DNA of 64,000 bases from Blastomussa wellsi (lineage: Eukaryota > Cnidaria > Anthozoa > Scleractinia > Plerogyridae): contig OX393564.1 in NCBI GenBank assembly GCA_947652115.1, forward strand, positions 24,214,076 through 24,278,075, read 5' to 3'. Each line of letters begins with the position of its first letter. The first letter of the stretch is position 1. The notes under the pieces are model-generated. The model was not told the origin of the DNA, did no database searches, and saw nothing but the letters and a program-made list of their open reading frames with translations. Made by a program: the position numbers and the translations under genes. Shown one piece after another: positions 45,331 to 58,400 of this stretch.

Positions 45331-48300
45331 ATGGACGATCGTAAGACTCGCACCATATCAAGAAGTCCCACTAGGTAAGATGAATAAAATAGATCGATAG
45401 TGTTAACGCTAGGACGCGATGTAAAAACGGTTTAATATTAATAATTCTGCTGGCCCGAGAAAAATACATGTATGTGCTGATGATCAATCAAGTACGTATC
45501 GACAGAAGCGTAAAAAAAGAAAAAGTCTGAGCTGATGTTTCTCAACTAACTATTGTTTTTCGACCCGATATCAATTCAGGTACAGTCCGGCTTCTTTATT
45601 CCAATATTCCAATGCTTAAATTGGAAATTATTCACTTCGATGATCATTTCTCACTTTCATCTACATCCGCAGTTCATTATATCATGTACTTCACGCAGAC
45701 CTTTTTCGCTTGGGCGTGTTTGTTGCCCCATTTCAGACCATGCGATGTTATCTTGAGAATCGTTCTTTTATAAATCCAAAAATTATTTATCCATATACAC
45801 GCAACTATTTGAAAATTTGAAAGAAAGAATTCTCAAGAGTATCATCACATGGTCTGTATTGGGACAACAAACCGGCCAAGCAAAAAAGGTCTATTGACAG
45901 TATGTTCAGGTAAGTTGTTTCTCAGAAGTAGATAACTTATAAAATGGGGAAAAATAAATAGGAAGGCACCAACTCTTCATCTAGGTAGTATATAGAAGAT
46001 TATAAGTTCTTATAAAGAGTAGAAAATGCATTGTACTATTTGGGGTTGCAGGAATGGTGTCTGAAAAAAATATGGGTCTTGCAACATTTTAAGTAAATCT
46101 TGCAGTCTCAATTTTGAGTGGTTCTGAATGTCTCGCAATCTTGATTTTTTGACAAAACCGTTTTAGAGTCTTTATCTTGGTCGTACATTCCAAAACCTAC
46201 ATGTAAGAAAGTCTTGGTCTCTCAGATAAAATTCCAGCCTTGTCATCTGGCAAGTATTCAAGTTGAAATTAACTATTAAGACTAACTAACTAATTTAATT
46301 ATTTAAGGACTGTGCATGTAAGCTTGCAGACAGAAATTTTTTACCAGATTTATTTAACTTTGGCATGTTTACATGTAGCAAGACTAATTTCTTTTTTTAT
46401 TTGCATCCATCCTGCAGGAAGCATCTGCAATCTACTTTCCCTTCCATGATGGTAGGCTACATGTCAGGTGAAGAGCTGTCCAAACATCTTGGGAGACAAA
46501 TGTCAATTCATGATGAGAAATACAAGGAACCAGATGCCGAGGGAGAAGTAGATGTGGTAAAAACGCTTTAATATGATCTTTAATCCATTGCCTAGTATTT
46601 TTATTTCAGACATTAGTACCTGCCTATGATTATTCATACAGGATGCAAAAATGAATTTGAATTCCAAGCTTAAGGTGGCTTGGTTGTTGTTGTTTTTTTT
46701 TTTTTAAATTATGCTCCTTGTCCATAAAATTACGTGACGCACATCAAATCCAACGGGGCATAAATATTGTGTGATACTTGTCATCCGATTTTATACCGCA
46801 TGGCATGTTTTGTCCAATGATCGAGTATGTGCAAAAATTAAGTGGTACATGGGTTTTAAAGTGTACAATCATGCAGTTACCGTAGCCATCCTGAATCAAT
46901 TCATACGAGCCCACCACAGCCCTGGCTGCCCCAGCCTATAAGCTAATCAGCCGTTTATCCACTTATACAACTGGGCCACTTGATCCAGAACCAGGGCAAC
47001 CCCTTCTTAGTAGACAGTACAACAAAATATCAGATAATATGCACAAAAGGCTTGTATTCGTGTGTGGTTCTGCAAAATGCCATAAAGTAGCTCTCATTAG
47101 GGATTGTAAATATGGTCATTTACTAATTGCTTCTTTTGTTTAGTCCAAAGAAAAGAAGCAGTTAAAAAGAAAAACCAGTAAACTCAACAAACAGCAGTCA
47201 CATCATGGAATGATTCTTCAAGGACCTGACCAGAATCTTCAGAATGTCACAACCAGACAGAGTGATGAGGAAGAGGATGTGCCTGATGAAGAGGAGCAGG
47301 AAAATATGAAGAAAATGAAAGAAAAGGTGAGAAAAATATCCAACAAAATGAAAAGCCCGTGGCCATCCCTATAAAACTAAAATTTCACATTCATATTTGA
47401 AACTCTGACTTGAAACGTACTATATGCATACAGTATGCACAACAACACTGTGGTATATAATCATGCTCTTTAGGCTCCACCCAGAGTTTGAGTCAGGTCT
47501 CCACTCTTGTTAACAATACAGACAAATACAATACAAACTCAGAAACCTTTCCCTAATCTCAGGAACATGACGAGTTGGTTCAAGGTCTTCTGTTGCTGCG
47601 TGACTTCTACAAAACGGAGTACAAGAAAGCATTGCAGGATAAAGTGGATCATCAGAGGAAAACCCTGCAAAAAAGACAGAGTAAACTAGAAGAAGAAACA
47701 AGAATGTCAGAACAACATCAAGTATGTACACTGTAGTTAATACAACAACACCAGGATCGTCAAAAAAATTTGCCAATAGCCCTGCACCATAGCAGACACA
47801 CATGGGCTTTAATTAAATACACCTCTTCTACTATAAATGTTCAAAAATTAATAGTATTCTGCAGTTTACCACTAACCTAATGCCAAATGGTTGGGGTTTC
47901 ACTCGAGTTTTGGACATGTTATGATATCATTTTTATGGTGTAGTGTAGACCATAGAAAATGTAGTCAGATTGTTTTGGTTATAATACAACTCATGTAATA
48001 TTATTTTTTTTAATTACTAATAGCCTCTTTGTTCTACAGACATGTGCTGTATGATTTAATGAAACTATCAAATTACAAACAATTTTATTCACAGCAAGAG
48101 ATGCAGCACAAGGTTCTCCATAAGCTCCCAAAGTCTGCTGTTGTTAATGATATGCGATTCAGGGATGGTTTACAGACAGATTATTACAAAGTAAGTAACA
48201 ACGGGAAGAGAGGCGGGGGGGGGGGGGGGACTCTATAACTCTGTTTTCAAGAGCAGTGCTGTGTGTATATGAAAGTCGTCCCAAAGTTTTCTAATAATAT

Positions 48301-51300
48301 TATCGCCCCAATTTTTTTTGAATTGTTGTTGGAAATATTGCAAATCTGCTGAAATTTTAACTTCATTACTTCATGTTTCCCAGAAATTTCCAGATTCCAA
48401 ACAAAATCTTCAGATTCCCGGAAGAATTTTCCTTATTTATACACTGCACATTACCCTCACATTGCCTCTCTCCTCCCAGGTGTTTAAATGGTTACCTGTG
48501 AAATAATGCTGGGGGTAAACCTGCGATGGACTAACATGCAATCCAGGGGGGAGGAGAAATACTCTCAGTCACTTAATGCTATGGATACTGGGATAAGCTC
48601 CGGCCTGATGGGCCACTGGGCTTGCATGCAGACTCTCCCTACCTACCTCTCTGGAATTCATGTAAGTATCACAAGTTATTGATTAACCACATGTGTTTTC
48701 CTTTCTAGATTATCAGTCTTGAAAACCATTTGAGGAAGGAAGGATATCTCACCAAGAGCCACGAGATCAAAGAGTTCTGGGACTTTATCACTGTACAAGA
48801 AAATTTAGAAACTGTTCTGGAAGATGGTAATGGAATTGTAAAGTTAGTCCATTCGCTCTATTACACGTACATGAACTTAAACAAATTAACTGTATTGTAA
48901 TAATATATCTACAGTTAGTAAGATTAAAGTTTCTTCATGTAAAACAGGGCAACTTTCTTGGGAAAGAATTCAAAATTACCACAAAGAACACAACAAGATG
49001 TCACTAACGAATCAAGGAGAAATGGACACAATACCGCAACGTGGGCACAAGAAAAAGTTAAAAGGCGCGGCTGCTGTATCATCGTGGAGGAGTACAACGC
49101 ATGGTATCCGAACATTACTTACAGTGAGTAATATTCAACAAATACGTCACATTGGAAAATAAGTTTTTCGTGCAGTTGTGAAATAAAAACCGTTTGAAAC
49201 TCTCTGAACATACCCCCGGCAATGAGAAAATTAAGATATAGGAAACAACCAATTCCTGCAAACATAGTGTGATGCAAGCACAGTTTTTTTGATTGAGAAG
49301 TATTGCTTTTATGAACACACGTCCATCTAAAAGCTGCACGGTTCTATAAGCACTGCTTGCAGCGTGTTTGTTCTTAACAACCGAAATCAAAAGAACTTAC
49401 GAAAACCATGCTACATTATCAACTTCCTGTCTGTTTCATCGTTGAAAGATGACCCATAATGTTGCTGCGCTGTTAGTTTTACATGGTTCGTAAAATCTTG
49501 AAAAGGTCTTGAATTTTGGCTTCCATCTCGAAAAGTCCTTCCGCTAATGAACCTGCCGAAGTATTGAGAATGAGTATTGAGAAATCCTTTAACATGATTC
49601 TGATATACCCAGGTAGTATTCCTACTGTTAACAGAAAAAATAAACTTGTAACTTACACTTGTTGTCAAGTCTAGTCCTCTGAAAAAATTCGCATTACCTC
49701 GAACAAAAAGATAGTGTAAAACAACACTTTTAGTAACTGCAAAGCTAGGTTGCTTTGAAAGGCCCGGCTAAGGCTGTAACGCCGGACTGTTGTACGAAAA
49801 CTAATGAATAGTGTGTATTGCCTGTAATCTAAGAATCCAAAATGTGGATGACTTGACTTTCGGAGCAGCAAGATCAAGTGCTTTAAAATTGACTTTGTGT
49901 ATTTCACAACAACAACATGCAGATGTATCCGTGTTCCTTACATTGTCTTACATAATTGTTTTACCTTTTATAAAAGCCGTCCACTCCTCGTGGTCGCAGG
50001 TCAAGTTCCTACGCTTTAAGCGGTAGACAGAGAGCCAAGAAGACCCCACCGCCATCAGCCATTCCAATGGAACAAAGATTTCCGAAGGTGAGTAGCACCA
50101 ATAGTTGTATAAGATAAGGGCGAAGAAAAAAGGATAGTCAAGGGGTAGGGCGAAGGGTTAGGAAACTAAGGAGCAGGAACAGCAGTTTGTCTATGCCAGT
50201 GCATAAACTAAGATACCTAATTAGTTGTGTAATAATAAGAACGTTTGTTGAGCCATTTGTAGTATTTTTTTGTGTTGTTGCTGTTGCCAATAGTATTATG
50301 TAACTGATTTGTGCCGAATAAAAAATAAGTAAAGAAATTAACCTTCGCTCGTTACAGCCTGTCGTTTTTTCCATGACTGTGGCTATTGCATGCAGTCATA
50401 AAAGTGTTACAATTTCATTCTTTGCAATTTTCTTAACCCTGTTTAGGTTGAATTTCCTCCATTAGCGGCGTACAGCTTGGAGTTTGGCGAGCGAGAACCT
50501 GACCCAGAAGAGGTAAGAAGCGGTACTATACGTGACATGTTAGATGAAGTAAATTTAACGTTTTACGGTACGATCGGTGCAAGAACTAACGTACGAATAG
50601 GACCGCTTTGGGTCGCGTTGGGAATTGTAGCGATTTTATCCATTCTGCCGTGCTATGAAAGGGCATTGCTTAGCGTAACGTTTGGGTTTTCCGTGAAAAA
50701 TGTGATAACTAGAATTAGTACGAATAATCAGGAAATTCAAGAAATTGGTATAGGAAAATGGTCTGTTAGAAGAAACAATTTGGGTTTAATAAGTTTAGTG
50801 AATAACTCAGACTTTTTCTAGTAATTTGCCACGAGTGGAAATTAGAAAAAGCTCGAGTTGTTCAATTAATCCCTAATTGCTTCAAGAAAACAGACCTATT
50901 TCCTAATTATAATAAATAAATAAATACAGGGTTCGCACGGGTCCTGGAAAAGCTGGAAAGTCCTGGAATTTTTTATGGCATTTTCCATGACTGGAAAGTC
51001 CTGGAAAAAGTCCTGGAAAGTCCTGGAAAGTCCTGGAAATCTGTTAGAAGCAAGAAATGAATATTTCTGAACTAACTTTCAATTGGGAGACTTCATATTG
51101 GGATCTTGGAAGAAAAAGGGTTTAATGTGAATTTTGGAGCCCTGGAAAAGGCCTGGGAAATCCTGGAAATTTGTCTGTCAAGGGGTACTAACCCTACAAA
51201 TGCTAATCTAAATTCGAGCTTATACGATGTTAGCGTTGAAATTTGGTGAAAGTGAGCTTTCTTAATTGAACAGACTACTTCAAATCTGATCTAGATGCCT

Positions 51301-53977
51301 TCCTTTAATTTCAACGTTCATCTGTTTTAGATCGATTTTTTAACGATCTCACTTTTTTGAAACAAAGCCGCGAGTGAAACAGACTGGAAACGAGTTGTGA
51401 CGTGAATGGTGCAGCCGCATAAAATGCCTTGCCTAAGAACGAAATCGATCCGGAATCCCACAGGACAAAATGTCGTTTTCGTTCTCACACTCAAATACTG
51501 TCATTTCCCAAAAATTCTAGAACTACCCGATTTTTGTACCTTTCTCCGAAGATTCTCCGACGGTCACATTAACGTTTCCGAACAATTGTCGAAGATTTGA
51601 GGATGTTTCGATTAAACACCAACACATTTAAGTACAGTACAAGGGTCAAACATGGTGTCAAACGTAAAATCATTGATATCATCACACGCAATTACGGTTT
51701 TTCTCAGTACTGGAAATCCTTGTAAAACGCTGCAGTTTATTGTCGGTGATAATATTTTGTTTAATATTTGTTTTCGGTCATCACGGTTGCAGGTGAGGAA
51801 GCAAGACGAAGCTTATAAGAGGCTACAGGCAAGGAATGGACTCAAGAGAACATTAAACACCATGTTTTCACACGCTTTGGCAAACAGGGCAGCTACCCAG
51901 AGGTTAGTGAGATTTGTCAGTCCGTTATGATTGTGGGAATTCCAGCCTTGAATCATCCCTTCACTTGAGGATTATCAGCGGGTAAAATTACAAGCGTCCC
52001 CGGCGTCCAGGGGGAGTAGAAATAATCCTATCCGCTTTAAATGCTACAGAAATCGGGAAAAGGTCCGAACTGGATGGCCACCAAGTTCGACGGCAAGCCT
52101 TACCTTTAATTTACCTACTTGTACAATGACGGTATGGATATAACTCGATTAAAATCATGTTTTCAATAGACTGATAAACAGAAATGAAGACTACAATTTC
52201 GAAAGCCTCTCTGGAGCTTCAAACTTGGAAGAGGTACTTTTCTATTTGGAAGTTATGTTCATTTGCGAACTTTTGGTGATCTCACATTAGCTCGTTTTGT
52301 ATTGAAATAGGTAACTTGTTTTTTAAACCATTGAACTTTTTTTTCCAATTTCAGTTTCATGACTTGGCAAGCGTGCAGCTCAAACCAAGTGTAAGCGCCA
52401 ACAAGAAACAACAGTCTAGAACATCGAGCAGCAAAAGTAAAGGTGAGCTTTCAACGTCAAGGTGTTACGGGAAGGATGGTAATTATGAGTAGTATCGAAA
52501 CGTGATCTGGCCTTCAGTTTCCTTCAGTTATTTAGCAATGGAACAATGTGATTTTTCACAGATAGACTGTTCGCTATTTTCTCGTATTTTTCTTTGATTG
52601 CACGTTGAACGCGGGAAGAGAGTCACGAGCGAACTGGACGCCAGCGCAAATCGGGCGGCTTGACGGGATGGAGGACCCCGACCCCGTCGTACTTCGCAAT
52701 CGCGCTCGCTTCGCTCGCTGTTGTTTATTTTTTCGCGTTATTTTGAGTTAAAAACTAGAGGCTGTGAACAGTTTTAATCACGTGGTCTTGTAATTAATTC
52801 TTCGTTTTGCCAGGGAAGTCACGGGTCAGAAGCCACAAGAGTACCAGCGGAAAAGCAAGACGCCCAGAAACTGATAGTTCAAACACTGATAGTCCAGACA
52901 GAAGCGAGTCCAAAATGTCTCTTTCTTCAAAAGAAGAGTAAGCAGTTATTTCTTTCTTCTTTTTGCGCTGCTTTTATCTAATGCTACTAATGTGCTACCA
53001 AATTATATAGCATTAGATAACGTTATATATAGCATTAAATAACAGTAGCTCATAAAGAAGAAAGAATTAACAACACAAGATTATGCTGGAATATTAAGCA
53101 TCCGTTCAGACGAAGTCAAAGTGTGGCAGTAGCCTCATTTGCAGTCGTCGAATGGGTGATCACGCAGTACGCTTCTCCCGTGGAGTTGCATGATATGGTT
53201 TGCGTGACTTCGAATAGTGACAGCAGTTGTTGACAGCAATTCATTCAGTTGTTGTATGTGAGCAAAATCAAACTGCGGAATTTTTATTTCTTTCTGTTTA
53301 TTTAGTATTTTTCATTTATTTATTTATTTTTTTTTGCAGTGTGGTAGTCGAGCTTCCACCGCTGACGCTGAGCCAGCTCTCTACTGAATGTGTCGTCAAG
53401 GTATGCATTCCCCTCCCCCCAGGGAGGGGGTGGGGTTTTCCCCAAGATTCAAGCCCCTACCTTAGCTTGTACTCATTATCATTTTTTAAACATAAAAGGT
53501 ACCCTTCCATGTTATCTTCCATGGTACCCCTTTCACATGCCTCCAGAAACTGCTACTATATCTCTTTTGTTAGTCTTCGCTTGAATAATCCTAGCAGTAC
53601 CTAAATGGACTGCTCAGTCGGTCTGTTGAGATTTTTTTCGAAGGCCCTTTTAAATACTTCGATGGAAATTTCCTTATCCATTTGTACATACATATTTCAA
53701 ATCGTGAAATCCCTACCTTTAATATAACTGCATCGTGTGTGGATCTTCTCCCTTAATTTCATTATAGGGAGTTCAAAAACGTTCCCGCGGAGCGTAGACT
53801 GACAGACTAGAGACTTTTTTTCTACGCATGCTTTTAAACTTGAGGTGAAGTGATAAAACCCGCGTCTAACTGCCTGTTAAACATTCTTTGATGATTCTTC
53901 TTCAGGAAGCCAAATGTCTCAGTACCTTTTGGGTTAACCCGATGGAAAAGCGAGATTTAAACACCTGTGAAAGCTGA
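45331..53977 (+). CDS. Uncharacterised coiled-coil and Ser/Lys-rich protein, 15 exons
   Basis: Exons: 45331-45374, 46418-46556, 47144-47326, 47563-47721, 48095-48190, 48709-48826, 48948-49123, 49977-50087, 50447-50512, 51793-51902, 52170-52233, 52355-52442, 52814-52937, 53340-53400, 53906-53977. All sites are AG/GT, all phases agree and the sum is 1611 bp, 536 residues plus stop. Residues about 120-210 are charged and helical (DELVQGLLLLRDFYKTEYKK, KLEEETRMSEQHQQEMQHKV), likely coiled coil. A conserved-looking core is VVNDMRFRDGLQTDYYKIIS, LENHLRKEGYLTKSHEIKEF, WDFI. Residues about 315-345 are Arg/Pro rich and 430-495 Ser/Lys rich (SRTSSSKSKGKSRVRSHKS). No signal peptide, membrane helix or catalytic motif is seen. 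I do not recognise the family; a ciliary or cytoskeletal role would be a guess. It starts head-to-head with IBTK. Confidence 0.88.
45697..45892. mobile_element. Palindromic MITE, about 75-bp inverted arms
   Basis: Ends are AGACCTTTTTCGCTTGG and its imperfect complement CCAAGCAAAAAAGGTCT. The arms continue through CAGACCATG and CTTGAGAAT in both orientations and leave a short AT-rich loop. It lies in intron 1 of the coiled-coil gene. Arms differ by scattered substitutions, so the insertion is not very recent. Confidence 0.88.
48215..48229. repeat. Poly-G tract (15 G)
   Basis: It lies 24 bases past the donor of the exon 48095-48190, so it would be in the nascent RNA close to a 5' splice site. 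Confidence 0.9.
48440..48640 (+). mobile_element. tRNA-derived SINE, 5'-truncated
   Basis: Shares CCTCTCTCCTCCCAGGTGT, TGCGATGGACTAACATGCAA, ACTCTCAGTCACTTAATGCT and GCCTGATGGGCCACTGGGC with the full-length copy. The tRNA head is missing. It is in an intron of the coiled-coil gene. Confidence 0.85.
50935..51185. repeat. Degenerate GTCCTGGAAA repeat element
   Basis: Starts GGGTTCGCACGGGTCCTGG and contains about ten copies of CCTGGAAAG-like words, three of them directly in tandem at 51000-51035. The sequence has the look of a dispersed short transposable element whose core has expanded. It is in an intron of the coiled-coil gene. Confidence 0.65.
51985..52115 (+). mobile_element. Diverged SINE fragment
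   Basis: Partial match to the SINE tail: CCAGGGGGAGTAGAAATAAT, AATGCTACAGAAATCGGGA, and CTGGATGGCCACCAAGTTC. It is more diverged than the other copies. Confidence 0.55.
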
Positions 53978-55134
53978 AACTTCGTGTGGGATTATCTCCC
54001 TAGTGGTTAACTGACGCTGAGGTCCGGGTCGCGACCAACAAGACAGTACATCCCATCGTTGAATCGCTAATTTCATTCCCCGGGTCCACTAGAAGAAAGA
54101 AGAGCCATATTGTCGATTGCTTACGCTCTGCTAAGGACATAACCTGCGATCAAACATTTTTTTTCGCGGCGTATAGAAAGAGGAAAAAAGTTTCCTCGTT
54201 CCTTCTCCTGCCAAAAAAAAAAGAAATTCTGATCGTAGGCTACCAAGAACCAGTCTCACTCCTTCATTCATCCATACGCCATACGCCTTGCTTTGAAAAC
54301 GTGTACCGGTAAATGTCTATATTACCGAAACAATAAATAAAAAAGGAACGCCAAACACCGTTCAAATTGCTGGCCTGATTGAACCAGTATGGCGGGGGTA
54401 CTTATGTTGTCTTCATGGGCAGGGCATTTTACTCCCAAAACTCCCTCTGCACAGGCTTCAGTCCAACTAGAAACTGTATCCGTGTACCGCGCATGACTCA
54501 CATCACATAGATCCCACCCCCACCACAACCACCACACCACCCGGCCAAAAACGAAGTAAACTGCCTGCATAAAGCTCAGGCACAAGCCTGCGAATGGGAG
54601 AGAACTTGAATATTCAATAGCTCGAGAACGACCGATTTTCTCTACTGCCTTTAGTTTTGAAAGGTATCGCTATAAAGATCAGCTGTTCAAATGAAGGCCA
54701 TTGTCAGTTTACTTTGAGGTCATTTTTCATTTGGATCGTTTGACAAAGACATGTTCAAGTTTTGTCAGTTTAAAAATCTGTCACTCCGCCGTCATATTTT
54801 GTTACTTCGAACACGAACTGTCCACAGTTCATCGTCAAATGTTTGCCAGAATGCCTTCCCCTATATTAACCTTGCCCATCGACGCTACCCAAGGCAGGTT
54901 TTCGGTTCGATTAATTTCTCGGAGTCACTTCGTCGAGTGGCCTTGGAAGAATATCGAGTTATTCACCTTCTGAGGGGACGGATCACAGTCCAAACGATAC
55001 AGAAATACTGATATATGCGGTTGGAAACAAGATTAGTCGAGCAAAAGCCAAGAACTGTGCAATAATTATCAGGAGCGGGGGGGGGGGGGGCTGAAAAACT
55101 AGAGTTATCTAGCAAAAACTTAGACAGTAGCCCT

Positions 55135-55166
<32 letters not shown>

Positions 55167-55440
55167 TAACGGCTGCGAGAAATGGCAAAAATACAATCAA
55201 TTGATACCCCACCCGTCCAGTTCCCTCCCCTCGTCCCCCATCACATTTCTAAAGATCTCTGGATAAGAAACACTTTTGCTCCGAAACCGGCCGACCGCCC
55301 TCCGGGACTCGAAGGTCTGCCTGTCGCACGCGCGCGCACGCATAGCTTGACTTCAGACAGATGACGAGCAACAGCGACGTAAACAGTGGCGGGAATGGCG
55401 TTCATTTCAATTGTGGGTTTCTATTATAGTTTTCCTGCAA
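53978..55440. other. Intergenic region between the coiled-coil gene and PDE10-like gene
   Basis: Holds the 3' flank of the upstream gene and the promoter of the downstream gene. It includes an AATAAA at 54332-54337, a 14-G run at 55077-55090 and a 16-C run at 55135-55150 only about 45 bases apart. These two runs are complementary and could pair. Open frames here look like chance. Confidence 0.6.
54332..54337 (+). terminator. Candidate polyadenylation signal of the coiled-coil gene
   Basis: AATAAATAAA lies about 355 bases after the stop codon at 53975-53977, a normal 3' UTR length. Not tested by a downstream GT-rich element. Confidence 0.35.
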
Positions 55441-58400
55441 ATGTTCAAGCTTGGAGAGAAGATGTCTTCGCCGACAAAGCAAGTTAGTGTTCGACGGCTT
55501 CCTCCACTTCCGAATCAAATAACGCTGCGAAATTTTAGAGAGAACGGAAAAGGTGGCAACTATGATGCCCACACTGGCGGAGGTGGTTGCCTCAAAGCGA
55601 AACCTTCTGGAGGTAACAAAGCTAGGATAATGTTTTACAACTGTCACATCATTAATAAGCTGTGAATCTTTATATTTTCCTCGATATTCCGCCGACTTCG
55701 CGTCTCGAGGATGCAGTGTGTTTGAAAATTATAATGCAAGACATGCATTATCGATTCGAGTCACCGTACGTTGCGCACCGGAAAGAAATTTTGTACAACG
55801 TAACATTGCGAAAGAGATTTTTTTCCCTTGGGATAAAATGCTAACGATCAGTCGAGTAAGCGTCGAGCATCAAGTTTAATGGAAATTATTTCTTAAGCTT
55901 AACTCAATTTCGATTGGTGTTTCTCCACGTTAAATCAGGTAAAATTTATAAGCTCAAAGGATCGAAGTGCTATGTTCGTTCCCATAGGGACTGAAATACG
56001 AGCTTTCTACAAACTTGAACTTTCTTAATGTAAAACTTATTGGAGGCCACCCTGCTAAATTATGCCTTTAATACTCTTGGTCTGTTGTCTAGTAAACATC
56101 TTTCCCTATTGCTCTGTATGAGATTAGTTTAAGACTTATCTGGAAACGCTCCAAAATTTTCAGGTTTGTGTGCGTTAATTTTTTGTGCGATCGATCGATA
56201 ACTTTTGGATTGATTTCCAAATCATGTTCCAAGTTCTCTTTTTATGGAACGAAGATTTTTTCACAAGACGATCTGATACAAATGCAAATTTTGTGTCCAC
56301 TCAAATAAACGGCAAATTAACCAAGGAAAACGGTTTTGCTGTTTATCAATTCCATTTAAACTAAAAAAAATTGACCTGAAGAAAAATGTTTTTAATACCG
56401 CTTCGGCTCGGCAGGCATTATAAAATTAAAAGAAAAAGAGAATGATGGTGATCCAATATGTGAGTTTTTTTGTTATTTTGAAATGTAGTGACGAGATGTC
56501 GAACTTCTATTTACCATAAACCTATTTTAGAAGCGACAAGCATTACTTATTTATGACAAAAACGGCTACGTACGTGTATATACAGGTGAAATGAAACCTT
56601 GAAATGTTTTTTTCATGAACTAAAAGAATTATGAATAACGGGAAATAAACATGAGCACATTCTGTAACCATAAAAGAAAAAAGAAAAGAAAAACATGGTG
56701 ACGTTGTACAGCGGAAATGAAATTTTCAAACAACCGAGATTGATTAGTTCCACACGAAGCTGGAGATGTTTGCATGTGCGTATCAGAAGGTTTTTGAATA
56801 CATGAAAGTAAAAACAACATTTATATTGTTTCCATTAGCTTAATGCAAACGAGAAACGGGAGTTGGTGCGTTAACCGCAAAATCCCAACTGAATACAATT
56901 GAGACCACTGTTGGTTTAGTTTCATAATTTGGTAATACATAAGAAACAGATGTAGAGAATAAAAAGGAAACTAAAATTCGAAGTGTACATTTGCATACAT
57001 TGCTACGTTACTCAGTTAATAATTTATTCGCTACAAAACTTTAATTGCCTGTATGATGAGTACTTTTTTTAATAATTTGTCCGGAACCTTCTGAAAAGTC
57101 AAGCAATCAATTCCTGAAGCAATTTATAAAGAGGTGTAGTTCAAAACAATGGGTGGCAAGATGGCAAAATTACCTCCCACCAGTTAAAATCCTGCACCTG
57201 GTATTTATTTAAATCATTTCCTTTTAACTTAGCATCTTTCTGGGAGGTGGGGGTGGGGGGGATTGCATGAATGCATTTATTAAATAAATCAGAAATGATA
57301 ATACCCCCAATAATATTTATTCAATTGTTTTCCTTTTTTAAACCTAAATTATTGGGCCTAATTTATTAACATTAATGTTGCATAGCCCATTATCCTTACA
57401 GTGTAAGGTTATTCCCTAGTTTTGCATTTCGCATCTCACTAATATGTTGCAGATAATTTAACTTGTGGCCAGTTATGTGACCAGTGTGCATGTTATAACT
57501 TACAGTTCTCTCTGAGATGCGAGTCAAGGAGTACCTTATCGCTAACCCTCAAGTACTTGAGGATTTCATCATGGCAGACATCAGCCAAGAACAGCTTGAA
57601 AGATGGCTGATCAGAAAAACGCAGGCTGTAGAATCTATTACTGGCAATGGCAATAATGGTGAATCAATTCTTATTGATTATTATTATTTTTTTTTTTACA
57701 TTTTGTTTATTTTTAACAGCTCACTAAGTTTCGTCCTTTAAAAGTTTTTGTGTTTCAATGTGGGGTGGTTGAAATCCAAGTTCCCTAAAATGTTTCCTGT
57801 AAGGCTGTCTCTGTTTTGTCATTTAGAGGCTGGAAATTATTTTTCTCCATCCCAAAAAATTAAAGGTTTGTCACAGAACACATGCCTGTTGCCAGCCTTA
57901 TTTGGGGAATGAAATCCAAGTTCCCTAAAATGTTTCCTGTAAGGCTGTCTCTGTTTTGTCATTTAGAGGCTGGAAATTATTTTTCTCCATCCCAAAAAAT
58001 TAAAGGTTTGTCACAGAACACATGCCTGTTGCCAGCCTTATTTGGGGAATCTGAAGTTAATTGAGTCTAAACTTAGATTCACGTAGATCGATATTACGTT
58101 TTATAATATGGTACAGTTTGAACAATATTTTTGTTGTGAAGGACAAATCTTGAATGTGTTATTGTGCACTGATTTTTTTTTCTTTGTTGTTATATATAGG
58201 AGTGAGGCCCTCACTCTCCAAATGGAAGGTACAGAAAATAGTATTATTTTATTATTGGCCGTGTTTACTTAATTTTAGTTTATTTGACCTGCTAAGGGAT
58301 TTCAATCTATTAGGTAGCTTGTTCCCTTCCATTAGAGAGTAATTAAACAAACTCCATAATTCACCAGAGGACACCCACTCACTAGAGCTCTGGTGGGATT

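Noticed and set aside
54751..55011. 86-residue plus-strand open frame between the two right-hand genes
   Set aside because: No family match, no splice connection, and overlapping frames of similar length; treated as chance.
58200..58228. Possible PDE10-like exon encoding GVRPSLSKWK with AG/GT borders
   Set aside because: It would enter in phase 1 but leave in phase 0, while the next exon at 58905 needs phase 1. Direct joining of 57658 to 58905 keeps the frame, so this is likely a cryptic or chance exon.
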